NCBI GenBank assembly: GCA_947629645.1
Contig: CANREV010000003.1
Location: 1 to 64,000, forward strand
Direction of reading: 5' to 3'
Origin: an uncultured Acetatifactor sp.
Lineage (GTDB): Bacteria > Bacillota > Clostridia > Lachnospirales > Lachnospiraceae
DNA: 64,000 nt
The notes beneath the pieces are model-generated. The model searched no databases, had not been told where the DNA came from, and was given only the letters and a program-made list of their open reading frames with translations. The position numbers and the translations under genes were made by a program. Below, in pieces: positions 53,301 through 62,100 of the stretch. Within the stretch, counting starts at the first letter, position 1. Each line of letters begins with the position of its first letter.

Positions 53301-54986
53301 CTGGAAACGGTGTTGCCGGTGGATATGGAGCTTCGGGGCGTCAATGAGATCCCTTCCATGGCTATGATCATGGTGATCGATCATTCGGGCAGCATGAGTA
53401 CTGATGCGGGAAACGGCGCCACCAATCTGGATCTGGCGGTGGAAGCCGCGAAGAACGCAGTGGATCAGATGCGGGATACGGATCAGGTCGGGGTGCTCAT
53501 GTTTGACGATCAATACAGTTGGGTCGTGGAGCCTGTTTCTGTCTCAGACAGGGAAGGAATCAAAGAGAAAATCGATACCATAGCGGAGGGCGGCGGCACC
53601 ACCATCCAGCCGGCACTCTGGGAGGCTTACAGGGGGGTGATGGAATGCGATGCCAGCATCCGCCATGTGATTCTGCTGACGGACGGACAGGGGGAAAGCA
53701 AAAATTACAGCGATATTGTATCCTCTTATCAGGAAGGACAGATTACCCTGTCTGCGGTAGCGGTGGGCGCTGATTCCGACACCCGTCTGTTACAACAGCT
53801 TGCAAAAGACTGCGGCGGACGCTATTATTATTCCGATATGGCTTCCGATATCCCAAAGATTTTTGCGCAGGAAGTATTTTTAAGCGGGGATACCTATCTG
53901 CAGAACGGCACCTTTGATTTGTCGGTAAACCGTTCCAGTCAGATCACGGAGGGGCTTTTCGAGGCGGGATGGCCCAAACTCTACGGCTATGTCAGCGCAA
54001 CGCCGAAAGCCGCCTCCAATGTATTGATTGCCTCAAATAAGGATGATCCGGTGCTTACGCTGATGCAGTACGGTTTGGGACATACGGTGGCATGGAATAC
54101 GGACGTGACAAACCGCTGGACCGCCGGGTACGCGGGAGAGGATGATTATGTGCAGCTGTGGAAGCGTATCATCGACTACAGTGTGGGCAATGCCGCCATC
54201 GGAGAGGATTCGGTGGATGTGATGACGGCGGGCGGCTTAACCAGCGTTGTCTATCACGCCCAGGATTATGGCCAGCAGACCAAGGTGGAAGCGGTGTATA
54301 CCGACCCGGAGGGCAATACGTTTACGCAGCCTCTGCAGGCGGCGGCTCCGGGGCGCTATGAGGCAAAACTGGATACGGATATCACAGGCCTTTATCAGCT
54401 CAGTGTGCGGAGAATAGATGACGGCTCCATCACCAATGCGGTGACTACCGCGGCGGCGGTGCAGTATTCGGATGAGTATAAATTCGGCAGGGGAAATACG
54501 GACTTTACGAATTTTGTAGAGCGTTACGGCAGATTGACAGATGAGGAGGAATCGATCTGGAACCAGAGAAAGAGCGGTTTGGGAGAGCGTTATGAACTGA
54601 CGAAATGGCTGATCCTTCTGGCTGTTTTGTGGTTTTTGATGGATATTGCTTTCCGGAGATTCCAGTTTAGGCCTGCGGATACCAGACTGTACCGCAGCGC
54701 AAGGGAAAAACTGCAGCGTATCAGGCAGACATCGCTCTCGCGGACAAGAGAGGATCCGTATCCGCAGAACGACAAAGGGGAAACAACGCGGCGGGATGCG
54801 GTGGCGGAGAATGCAGGACCAGACGCTGCATCCTTGACATTCCGTGATGCTCCCGCTGATGTAAGCGGGACGCAAAAAGCGGATAAGAAGAAATTGAAAA
54901 AGGACAAGAAGGAGAAAACCCGACCGCAGACCCAGAGTCTGGATACCTCCGCGCTGTTAAAGAAAAAAGATCAGAGAAACCAGTGA
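50379..54986 (+). CDS. 1535-residue membrane protein with three VWA-like domains and a GATase-like domain
   Basis: The N-terminal 80 residues are BatA-like, with two membrane helices (5-24, 57-78). VWA domain 1 has its metal-site motif DTSAS at 95-99. Helices at about 595-650 cross the membrane again. VWA domain 2 starts near 653 with a degenerate site DISNSNE. A class I amidotransferase-like fold without the catalytic Cys follows at about 870-990. VWA domain 3 has an intact DHSGS site near 1000. A last helix lies near 1410-1425, and the tail (1430-1535) is basic and probably disordered. VWA domains bind partners through a metal ion, matching the MoxR-DUF58 genes just upstream. The protein looks like a fusion of a BatA-type and a GATase/VWA-type protein. 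Its function is unknown. Confidence 0.88.
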   Translation: MIFESLWPFALLLAVPVVIILYLLKPRGKDHRISSTLLWEILFKNQQSKTFLEKFVHNILMYLQILIILLLVLALMSPYIRRQGNSGGSMVLVLDTSASMQHDAGSGKTRLEEAVEQAKSLIAASEGTSFSIVTNDCMGTELLAVGIKDKGSLYEALDQAECCDGAGDLSDAESVVETLLTAADGSGKEPETAQVVVFTDGIGASKADGLAEHFDARVLVTGKKVSNVANNFLSYTENSSQEANTASLDGEDLLPQSGVESGRNVVCASSITNYSDAEANMEVSLYEGDRLLEIKHLTLGAGETTLCFFEEFLWRGEALRSEIGSVVFEGGEEKDSLAGDNVAYVVPDQANSAAAVLIGSGNTYLEKAYQAAFGMSLTKVENESGLSDDTGTNAVRIYDAGEDVGGQEQADALVFGDVRNASGSAERVMLSVTGCDLTSGLSSFSIGVNETKVYDVPEWGTGFLWAGKECAGYYGEHDGVRTVVVGFDIRESDFPLKAEFPVFISNALRFLGDTSLLAENVYEAGETVLFHPQADIDVNTLTARTKKAGLYEVEAKDRREQYVVRFATSSQSDGQIAAESIGSDFSYREVLVKQSLRKAVLLVALILLILEWILYVRQMRYHGKFYLVVRLICGALVLCALLGISVSVQRGLNTTVFLVDISNSNEQNLSKMESYLRSKISEMPGNNQYGIVTFGKDSLVEQFLTKENQFSQIMSLPDKTATNFEDAISRALAMIPADAAARVVILTDGKETKGDLTATASALVSRQIELLACVYDVAQGQDAYVENVQLPSYLYQGDAYDMTVTVESNYDTDAQIQIWTGSIQTQAYDVHLNRGVNRFQFRQTVTGENVESFEVRVAAAGDTCAENNSYHAYSVVESAPKVLLVTGMEEDSRLYEQVLDSAGCVYNRISAINAPDSLEELLQYKSILLENVYLSDLPEGFLANIETYVKDYGCGLICLGGEESYALGGYRDSVLETVLPVDMELRGVNEIPSMAMIMVIDHSGSMSTDAGNGATNLDLAVEAAKNAVDQMRDTDQVGVLMFDDQYSWVVEPVSVSDREGIKEKIDTIAEGGGTTIQPALWEAYRGVMECDASIRHVILLTDGQGESKNYSDIVSSYQEGQITLSAVAVGADSDTRLLQQLAKDCGGRYYYSDMASDIPKIFAQEVFLSGDTYLQNGTFDLSVNRSSQITEGLFEAGWPKLYGYVSATPKAASNVLIASNKDDPVLTLMQYGLGHTVAWNTDVTNRWTAGYAGEDDYVQLWKRIIDYSVGNAAIGEDSVDVMTAGGLTSVVYHAQDYGQQTKVEAVYTDPEGNTFTQPLQAAAPGRYEAKLDTDITGLYQLSVRRIDDGSITNAVTTAAAVQYSDEYKFGRGNTDFTNFVERYGRLTDEEESIWNQRKSGLGERYELTKWLILLAVLWFLMDIAFRRFQFRPADTRLYRSAREKLQRIRQTSLSRTREDPYPQNDKGETTRRDAVAENAGPDAASLTFRDAPADVSGTQKADKKKLKKDKKEKTRPQTQSLDTSALLKKKDQRNQ

Positions 54987-55113
54987 CGGAATTGTCAGGA
55001 AGCTGGTAAAGGCTTTGTAAAAGCCTGCCGGTAACAACCGGGAGACGATGGAACGAAAGCACTTCGGAAATAAGAAAATCGAGAAGAGAGCACATGAAAA
55101 AGGAGAAAGTAAA

Positions 55114-56850
55114 ATGCAGACATCAAGAGAATTACAGGAGCAGTTAAGGAGTATCGACCACAAAGGATATCCCGCGTACAAATCTTTGAAGGGAAGCTAT
55201 CAGTTTGAAGGCTATCGGTTAAATATCGACCATGTTCAGGGCGACCCCTTCGCATCGCCTTCCCATGTCAGCGTGTTTGTCCCCATGAAGCAGGCGGGTT
55301 TTCCTGATTTCTGCTTAAAGGACGAGCTGGCCATGGGGGCACTTGCGGATCATCTCGCCAGACAGTTCGGCGCCCAGGTAAACCGTTTTACGTTTAAGGC
55401 AAAAGGCTCCGGAAAAAGCGGCCTGATCTCCGTCACCCACTGCGGGCAGGAGGTGCTTTGCCGCACCGCCTGCGAGGTGAAAAGGGAAGGGATCACGGCA
55501 CGTTTCGCGGTGGGATTTCCGGCAAACGGGCGTACCATCAACAGCAGGGAACTGGAGAAAATCTTTTTCGAGTACCTGCCGGTCTGCGTGTCACAGGCTT
55601 TCTGTTATAAGAATCTGAATGCCCGGGACGTAAAATCGGCTGTGGAACTGGCGGAGGATCAGGCGTACATCAGAGCGCAGCTAAAAGAGCGCAACCTGGC
55701 GGCGTTTGTGGCGGATCACGCAATCCTGCCGAGAGAAAGCGGCATTTCCTCAAAACCCATGAAGTCTTCCGTGGAGTTCATTTCGCCCCAGTCGCTGCGG
55801 GTGAACATGGACCTGCCCCACAAGGGAAAGATCACGGGCATGGGAGTGCCGCGGGGGATCACGCTGATCGTAGGAGGCGGCTACCACGGGAAGTCCACGC
55901 TGCTTACCGCATTGGAACTGGGAGTATATAATCACATCGCGGGAGATGGCAGGGAGTATGTGATCACGGATGAGAGCGCTTTAAAGCTGCGCTCGGAGGA
56001 TGGGCGTTTTATCAAAGATGTGGATATCTCCCTCTTTATCAACGATCTGCCGAACAAGAAAGATACCAGAAGTTTTTCCACGGAGGATGCCAGCGGAAGC
56101 ACTTCTCAGGCCGCGGGGATCGTGGAGGGAATGGAGGCCGGAAGCAGGCTGTTCTTGCTGGATGAGGATACCTCGGCTACTAATTTTATGGTGCGCGATG
56201 CGTTCATGCAGAGCGTGGTAAGCCCGGAGAAAGAGCCGATCACCCCGTTTTTGTCCAGGGCAAGGCAGCTGTATGAGAAGGCCGGGATCTCAACGATCCT
56301 GGTCGCCGGAAGCTCCGGCGCTTTCTTCCATATCGCGGATACGGTTATCCAGATGGACAACTACCGATCGGTAGATATCACAGAGAAGGCCAAAGCATTG
56401 TGCGGGGATTTCCCCTTGAACAATCAGGACTGTGCGCCGGAATTTTGCAAGCCTGAAAGCCGCAGGGTCATGACGAAAGATCCTGACGGCGCGGTGAAAC
56501 GCAGGGATTACCGCACGGGGGAAATCAAAAGCAGCGAGCCGGAGCGTCTGAAAGTAAAGGTGATGGGTAAGGATGGCTTTTTGCTGGGAAAGCAGACCGT
56601 GGACCTGCGCTATATCGAGCAGATCGTGGACAGCGAACAGACCGCGGCGCTGGGTATGATCTTAAAATATGTGGCAGAGAATCTGGTGGACGGAAAGAGG
56701 ACGCTGCCGCAGATCGGAGAGTATGTGGCGGAGCGACTCAGGGAGAAGGGACTGGAGTTCTTTGCCGAGGGAAGCTATATCGCAGGCGGTTATGCAATGC
56801 CCAGAATACAGGAGATTTACGCCTGTCTGAACCGTTATCGAAGAGCGTAG
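55114..56850 (+). CDS. ABC-class ATPase, COG3044 type
   Basis: The 578-residue protein has Walker A GGGYHGKSTLLTAL (about 253-266) and a Walker B-like LLDEDTSATNFMVRD (about 347) with an ABC-like SQAAGIVEGMEAG before it. This is the predicted-ABC-ATPase family COG3044: soluble, with no transmembrane partner and no known function. The N-terminal 250 residues, with a MTF/nucleotide-like fold, are specific to the family. ATG 55114 has AAAAGGAG upstream; an in-frame ATG at 55048 is less likely. It follows the VWA gene by 127 bases and precedes the plsX promoter, so it may belong to the envelope cluster or stand alone. Confidence 0.85.
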   Translation: MQTSRELQEQLRSIDHKGYPAYKSLKGSYQFEGYRLNIDHVQGDPFASPSHVSVFVPMKQAGFPDFCLKDELAMGALADHLARQFGAQVNRFTFKAKGSGKSGLISVTHCGQEVLCRTACEVKREGITARFAVGFPANGRTINSRELEKIFFEYLPVCVSQAFCYKNLNARDVKSAVELAEDQAYIRAQLKERNLAAFVADHAILPRESGISSKPMKSSVEFISPQSLRVNMDLPHKGKITGMGVPRGITLIVGGGYHGKSTLLTALELGVYNHIAGDGREYVITDESALKLRSEDGRFIKDVDISLFINDLPNKKDTRSFSTEDASGSTSQAAGIVEGMEAGSRLFLLDEDTSATNFMVRDAFMQSVVSPEKEPITPFLSRARQLYEKAGISTILVAGSSGAFFHIADTVIQMDNYRSVDITEKAKALCGDFPLNNQDCAPEFCKPESRRVMTKDPDGAVKRRDYRTGEIKSSEPERLKVKVMGKDGFLLGKQTVDLRYIEQIVDSEQTAALGMILKYVAENLVDGKRTLPQIGEYVAERLREKGLEFFAEGSYIAGGYAMPRIQEIYACLNRYRRA

Positions 56851-56859
56851 AAAAATAGC

Positions 56860-56888
56860 TTGATTTTTACCAGACGGTCTAGTATAGT
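56860..56888 (+). promoter_or_regulatory. plsX promoter with a palindrome in the spacer
   Basis: TTGATT (56860-56865), 17 bases, TATAGT (56883-56888). Between them ACCAGAC (56869-56875) and GTCTAGT (56877-56883) form a 15-base near-palindrome (6 of 7 paired) around one G. This is a likely operator for a regulator of lipid synthesis. It does not match the FapR consensus closely. Confidence 0.6.
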
Positions 56889-56919
56889 AGATTTAGTATT
56901 GACGGAAAGGATAAATTCA

Positions 56920-57930
56920 ATGGCCGAGATGGTGAATGTGGCGGTTGACGCAATGGGCGGCGACAATGCTCCGATGGAAACTGTGAAAGGGGCGGTGGAG
57001 GCTGTCAATGAAGATAAGCGCATCAGGGTGTTTCTGGTAGGAATAGAGCCAGTTATACGGGAAGAATTAAAAAAGTACAGCTATGATGAAGCGCGCCTGG
57101 AGGTCGTGCATGCCTCGGAAGTGATCGAAACGGCGGAGCCTCCGGTGATGGCGATCCGCAGGAAAAAGGATTCTTCTATCGTAAAATGTATGAATCTGGT
57201 AAAGGACGGGGAGTGCGATGCGCTGGTTTCCGCCGGAAGCACGGGAGCTGTTCTGGTGGGCGGACAAGTGATCGTGGGACGCATCAAGGGTGTGGAAAGG
57301 CCGCCTCTGGCGCCGATCATTCCCAATGTGAAAGGAATCAGCCTCCTGTTGGACTGCGGCGCTAATGTGGACGCAAGGCCTTCCCAGCTGGTACAGTTCG
57401 CAAAGATGGGCAGCGTGTATATGGAGAGCGTCATCGGTGTGAAAAACCCCAGAGTCGGTCTGGTAAATATCGGCGTGGAGGAAGAGAAGGGCAACGCCCT
57501 GACGAAGGAGACATATCCTCTGCTGCAGAATTGCCCTGAGATCAATTTTATCGGGAATGTGGAAGCCAGGGATATTGCCGCGGGCGCAGCGGACGTTTTA
57601 GTCTGCGAGGCGTTTGTGGGCAATGTCGTTTTAAAGATGCTGGAGGGCGTCAGCGGCGCTCTGGTGGGAAAGATCAAGGAGGGATTAAGGGAATCCCTGC
57701 GCAGTAAGATCGGCGCGCTCTTGGTCATGCCGGCGTTGAAAAAGACTTTAAAAGGTTTTAGTACGGAGGAATATGGAGGAGCTCCGCTGCTTGGTTTGAA
57801 TGGATTAGTGGTCAAGACCCACGGCAGCAGCAAGGCCATAGAGATCAAAAATTCTATCCTGCAATGTATCGCTTTCAAAGAACAGAAGATCAACGACAAA
57901 ATCAGGGAGAAGATCGTACTGGAAGATTGA
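56920..57930 (+). CDS. plsX: Phosphate acyltransferase PlsX
   Basis: PlsX converts acyl-ACP to acyl phosphate for phosphatidic acid synthesis by PlsY. The 336-residue protein has [12 protein letters not shown] near the start, [45 protein letters not shown] and the late [22 protein letters not shown] 56920 is chosen with GGAAAGG ten bases upstream. It is first in plsX-acpP-rnc-smc-ftsY, the usual Firmicutes order; in many relatives rpmF lies directly before it, but here 14 kb separates them. Confidence 0.95.
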   Translation: MAEMVNVAVDAMGGDNAPMETVKGAVEAVNEDKRIRVFLVGIEPVIREELKKYSYDEARLEVVHASEVIETAEPPVMAIRRKKDSSIVKCMNLVKDGECDALVSAGSTGAVLVGGQVIVGRIKGVERPPLAPIIPNVKGISLLLDCGANVDARPSQLVQFAKMGSVYMESVIGVKNPRVGLVNIGVEEEKGNALTKETYPLLQNCPEINFIGNVEARDIAAGAADVLVCEAFVGNVVLKMLEGVSGALVGKIKEGLRESLRSKIGALLVMPALKKTLKGFSTEEYGGAPLLGLNGLVVKTHGSSKAIEIKNSILQCIAFKEQKINDKIREKIVLED

Positions 57931-57979
57931 GCGGTATCAAATAAATATGATTAAAATATGCAAGAAAGAAGGAGCTGTT

Positions 57980-58210
57980 ATGGAATTTGAAAAACTGAAA
58001 AAAGTGATTTCAGAGGTGCTCAACGTTGACCCGGAAGAGATTACGATGGAGACGACTTTTATGGATGATCTCGGGGCCGATTCGCTGGATGTCTTTCAGA
58101 TCATTATGGGGATCGAGGAGGAATTTGACATTGAGATCCCTGCGGAAAAAGCTGAAAAGATCACTACCGTTGAGGAAGCGGTGGAACTGATCAAGAGCGC
58201 AGTCAATTAA
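57980..58210 (+). CDS. acpP: Acyl carrier protein
   Basis: AcpP carries growing fatty acids on a 4'-phosphopantetheine arm. The 76-residue acidic protein has the attachment Ser at 35 in [12 protein letters not shown] and the usual four helices. ATG 57980 is chosen with GAAGGAG just upstream; an in-frame ATG at 57947 would add an unlikely basic stretch. It follows plsX by 49 bases. Confidence 0.96.
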   Translation: MEFEKLKKVISEVLNVDPEEITMETTFMDDLGADSLDVFQIIMGIEEEFDIEIPAEKAEKITTVEEAVELIKSAVN

Positions 58211-58395
58211 GTAAGCTCGATATAATAGGTATCTTTGCTTTCAATGAGGGCAGTCCGCTATGCGTAAGTTTGCTGTGCGTACTGCTCCTTTCCTTTGAAA
58301 GGGAAACAGGCGTCTGCGCGGCGGGCGTTTCCTTAAGGGGCGTACGCCTGGGAAAGATAAGAAGCGCGGACAAGAGGGAAACGGGGTGGAAGAAG

Positions 58396-59109
58396 ATGTG
58401 GGAAACATATACGCTGGATAACCTGGAAGAGCGCATCGGGTATCGCTTTAACGACAGAGCGCTGCTGAAACAGGCGCTGACGCACAGTTCCTTTGCCAAT
58501 GAACAAAAGATCAATAAAGCGCCCGACTATGAAAGGCTGGAATTTCTGGGGGACGCTGTGCTGGAACTGGTTTCCAGCGAATATCTGTTCAGGGAGCACA
58601 AACAGCTTTCCGAGGGGGAACTGACGAAAATGAGAGCGTCCATGGTCTGTGAACCTTCCCTTGCTTTCTGCGCCAGAGATCTGGAACTGGGGAAGTTTAT
58701 CCGGCTGGGAAAGGGAGAGGACAGCACCGGCGGCAGGGAGCGGGACAGTATTGTCTCCGATGTGATGGAAGCTCTGACGGGCGCCGTTTATCTGGACGGC
58801 GGGATGGAGGCGGCCAGGTCATTCATCGGCAAATTTATTTTGTCCGATCTGGAGGACAAGCAGCTTTTTTACGACAGCAAGAGCAATCTGCAGGAACTGA
58901 TCCAGGGCAGGCTGAAAAAAGATTTTAGTTACGAACTGCTGGAGGAGAGCGGGCCGGAGCACAATAAGACTTTCCGCGTCCATGTGCAGATGTCGGGGGA
59001 GATCCTGGGAGAGGGCTCCGGAAGAACAAAAAAGGCAGCAGAACAGCAGGCCGCGTACAAGGCGCTGCTGCTTTTGAGGGATAGAGGATATGTATTTAAA
59101 AAGCATTGA
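58396..59109 (+). CDS. rnc: Ribonuclease III
   Basis: RNase III cuts double-stranded RNA in rRNA and mRNA maturation. The 237-residue protein has the signature ERLEFLGDAVLELVSSEYLF (catalytic Glu and D53), the second metal site with D122 and E125 in SDVMEALTGAVYLDGG, and a C-terminal dsRNA-binding domain (about 165-235, FRVHVQMSGEILGEGSGRTKK in two parts). ATG 58396 gives the family start. The 185-base gap after acpP has several pairing arms (for example CAGGCGT with ACGCCTG) but no clear terminator. It overlaps smc by 20 bases. Confidence 0.95.
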   Translation: MWETYTLDNLEERIGYRFNDRALLKQALTHSSFANEQKINKAPDYERLEFLGDAVLELVSSEYLFREHKQLSEGELTKMRASMVCEPSLAFCARDLELGKFIRLGKGEDSTGGRERDSIVSDVMEALTGAVYLDGGMEAARSFIGKFILSDLEDKQLFYDSKSNLQELIQGRLKKDFSYELLEESGPEHNKTFRVHVQMSGEILGEGSGRTKKAAEQQAAYKALLLLRDRGYVFKKH

Positions 59110-62100
59110 AGTATTTGGTTTTAAATCGTTTGCGAATAAGATCAATTTCCAGTTCCACAATGGTATCACAGGGATCGTGGGACCTAACGGCAGCGGCAAA
59201 AGTAATGTCGCCGATGCCGTCCGGTGGGTGTTGGGAGAGCAGCGTGTGAAACAGCTGCGCGGCGCCAGCATGCAGGATGTCATTTTCTCGGGGACAGAGA
59301 ACAGGAAACCGCTTAGCTATGCGTATGTGGCGATCACCCTCGACAATGCCGACCACCAGCTGGCGATCGACTTTGACGAAGTGACGGTGGCGCGGCGCAT
59401 CTACCGTTCCGGAGAAAGCGAATATCTGATCAACGGGAGCCCGTGCAGGCTGAAAGATGTCAACGAGCTCTTTTACGATACCGGCATCGGTAAGGAGGGG
59501 TATTCCATCATCGGGCAGGGCCAGATCGATAAGATCCTGAGCGGCAAGCCCGAGGAACGCAGAGAGCTCTTTGACGAGGCTGCGGGTATCGTGAAATTTA
59601 AACGCCGCAAAGCGGCGGCTCAGGCAAAGCTGGAAAACGAGAAGCAGAATCTGGTCCGTGTCAATGATATCTTGTCTGAGCTGGAGAAGCAGGTAGAGCC
59701 TTTGGAAAAGCAGTCTGAGACGGCCAGGATTTATCTGCGCAAAAAGGAAGAGCTTAAAACACTGGATGTCAATGTGTTTCTGCTGGAAAATGCGAAGATG
59801 AAAGAACAGCTGGAAGCCTTGCAGGAGAAGTACGATGTCGCCAGCGCGGATCTTGCGGACACCAGCGAGAAATACAATGGGGCGAAGGAAGAGTATGAGC
59901 GGATCCAGGCTCAGATCGAGAGCCTGGACGAGTCCATTGAACAGGCCAGGAGTACGCTCACAGATACCGGACTGATGAGAGGAAAGCTGGAAGGCGAGAT
60001 GAACGTTCTGAAGGAACAGATCAATTCCGCCAAAGGCAGCGAAACCCATCTGACGAACCGCAAAAACGCTCTTGAGGAGGAAATCACCGTTAAGGGGAAA
60101 GACAAAGATGCCATTTTGCAGGAAAAAGGCGCCACTGACGAGCAGGTTCTTAAGATCACGGAGAAAGCGGACGAGATCAGGGATAAGCTTTCCGGGATAC
60201 AGGATAAGATCGCAGAGCTGAACAATAATATCGAAGTCGGGAAAAATACCATCATCGGCGAATTGAACCAGCGCGCCACCATCAAATCCAAGATGGGACG
60301 TTTTGACACCATGATGGAACAGATCAATATCCATAAGGCGGAATTAAATTCAAGATTACTGCGGGCAAAGTCTGACGAAGCGGCAAGAGAGGAGACGATC
60401 AAAAAGCTGGAGGCCGAGTTTAACACCGTCACGGAAGAAATTCGTGTGATGAATGAACGGGAGGCCGCCATGGAGCTGGAACTGGGCGATCTGAGGGAGA
60501 CACTGGCAAAAACCGATGCCAGACTCAGAGAAACGCAGGCCGCCTACCATATGGAGCGGTCCAGGCTGGAGGCTCTGACCAACCTGACGGAGCGCTATGA
60601 AGGATATGGCGGCAGCGTCAAAAAAGTCATGGAACAGAAAGAAAAAAACAAGGGTATCATCGGCGTGGTAGCGGATATCATCAGGGTGGAGAAGCGGTAT
60701 GAAACGGCTATTGAGACTGCTCTGGGCGGCAACATCCAGAATATCGTCACCGACAATGAGGATACCGCAAAAAAGATGATCCGATATCTGAAGGATAATA
60801 AGCTGGGGCGGGCCACGTTTCTGCCCCTCACCAGCATTACCAATCCGCAGGAATTTAAGAATCCGGAGGCTCTCTCTGAAAAGGGTGTCATCGGTATGGC
60901 GGATGAACTGGTGCAGACCGATGGGCAGTATCGGAATGTGGCTAAATCCATGCTGGGCCGCATTGTTGTGGTAGACAATGTGGACAATGCGGTAAAGATT
61001 GCAAGGAAGTTTGACTATGGAATCCGAATGGTCACTCTGGAAGGGGAACTTCTGGTGCCGGGAGGGGCCATCAGCGGAGGCGCTTTTAAAAACAACAGTA
61101 ATCTTTTGGGAAGACGCAGGGAAGTGGAAGAGCTGGAAAAGCGCGTGAAACAGCTCCTTGCGGATGTGGACGAGGCCAACCGCAGGATCGATGAGACGAA
61201 ATCCAAACGTAATAAGCTGCGTATGGAGGTGGAAACGGTCAGAACGGATATCCAGAGAAAATCCATCGAGCAGAATACGGCCAGACTCAATATCAGTCAG
61301 GAGCGGGAGCGCATGGAGGAGCAGGCGGAAGGCGTTGCTTCTCTGAAAATGGAAGAGAAGGAGATCGAAGGCAGAATCTTTGAGATCAGAAACGATAAGG
61401 ACGCCATCCAAAAGGAACTGGCGGACAGCGAGGCCTTGGAAAAAGATACGCAGGAGAAGATCGTTCAGTTTCAGAAAGAACTGGAGGAACAGCGTGTTTT
61501 GGAGACGGAGACCGCGGCGCAGGTGTCCAAATGGGATCTGAAGGTAGAAAAGATGCGCCAGACACAGGGCTTTAAGCAGGCCAACGTGGACCGTATCGAT
61601 GGCGAGCTCGAAAGAGCCCGGTCCGAGCTTGCGGAAATTCTGGCAGCGCTGGAAGAAAACGCCCGGGAAGTGGAGCAAAAGAAACAGAATATTTTAAACA
61701 TCGAGAAGACCATTGCCGCCTCTTACGATGCGCAAAATGAATCGGAATCCAAGTTAAAGGAACAGGTCGCCCGCAAGGAGGAATTGACATCCAGGCAGAA
61801 GAGTTTCTTCCAGAGAAGAGAGAAATTGTCGGAACAGATGACAGGATTGGACAAGGAGGTCTACCGCCTTGGCAGCCAGCGGGAAAAGCTGGAGGAAAGC
61901 ATAGAAGCCCGTATCAATTATATGTGGGATGAGTACGAGCTTACCCTCAGCGATGCGGCTTCCATGAAAGATGAAGAACTGACAGACCTGTCAGATATGC
62001 AAAAGCAGATTTCTTCCCTGAAAGATCAGATCAAACGTCTGGGCGATGTCAACGTAAACGCCATTGAGGATTATAAAAATCTGATGGAGCGTTTTACTTT

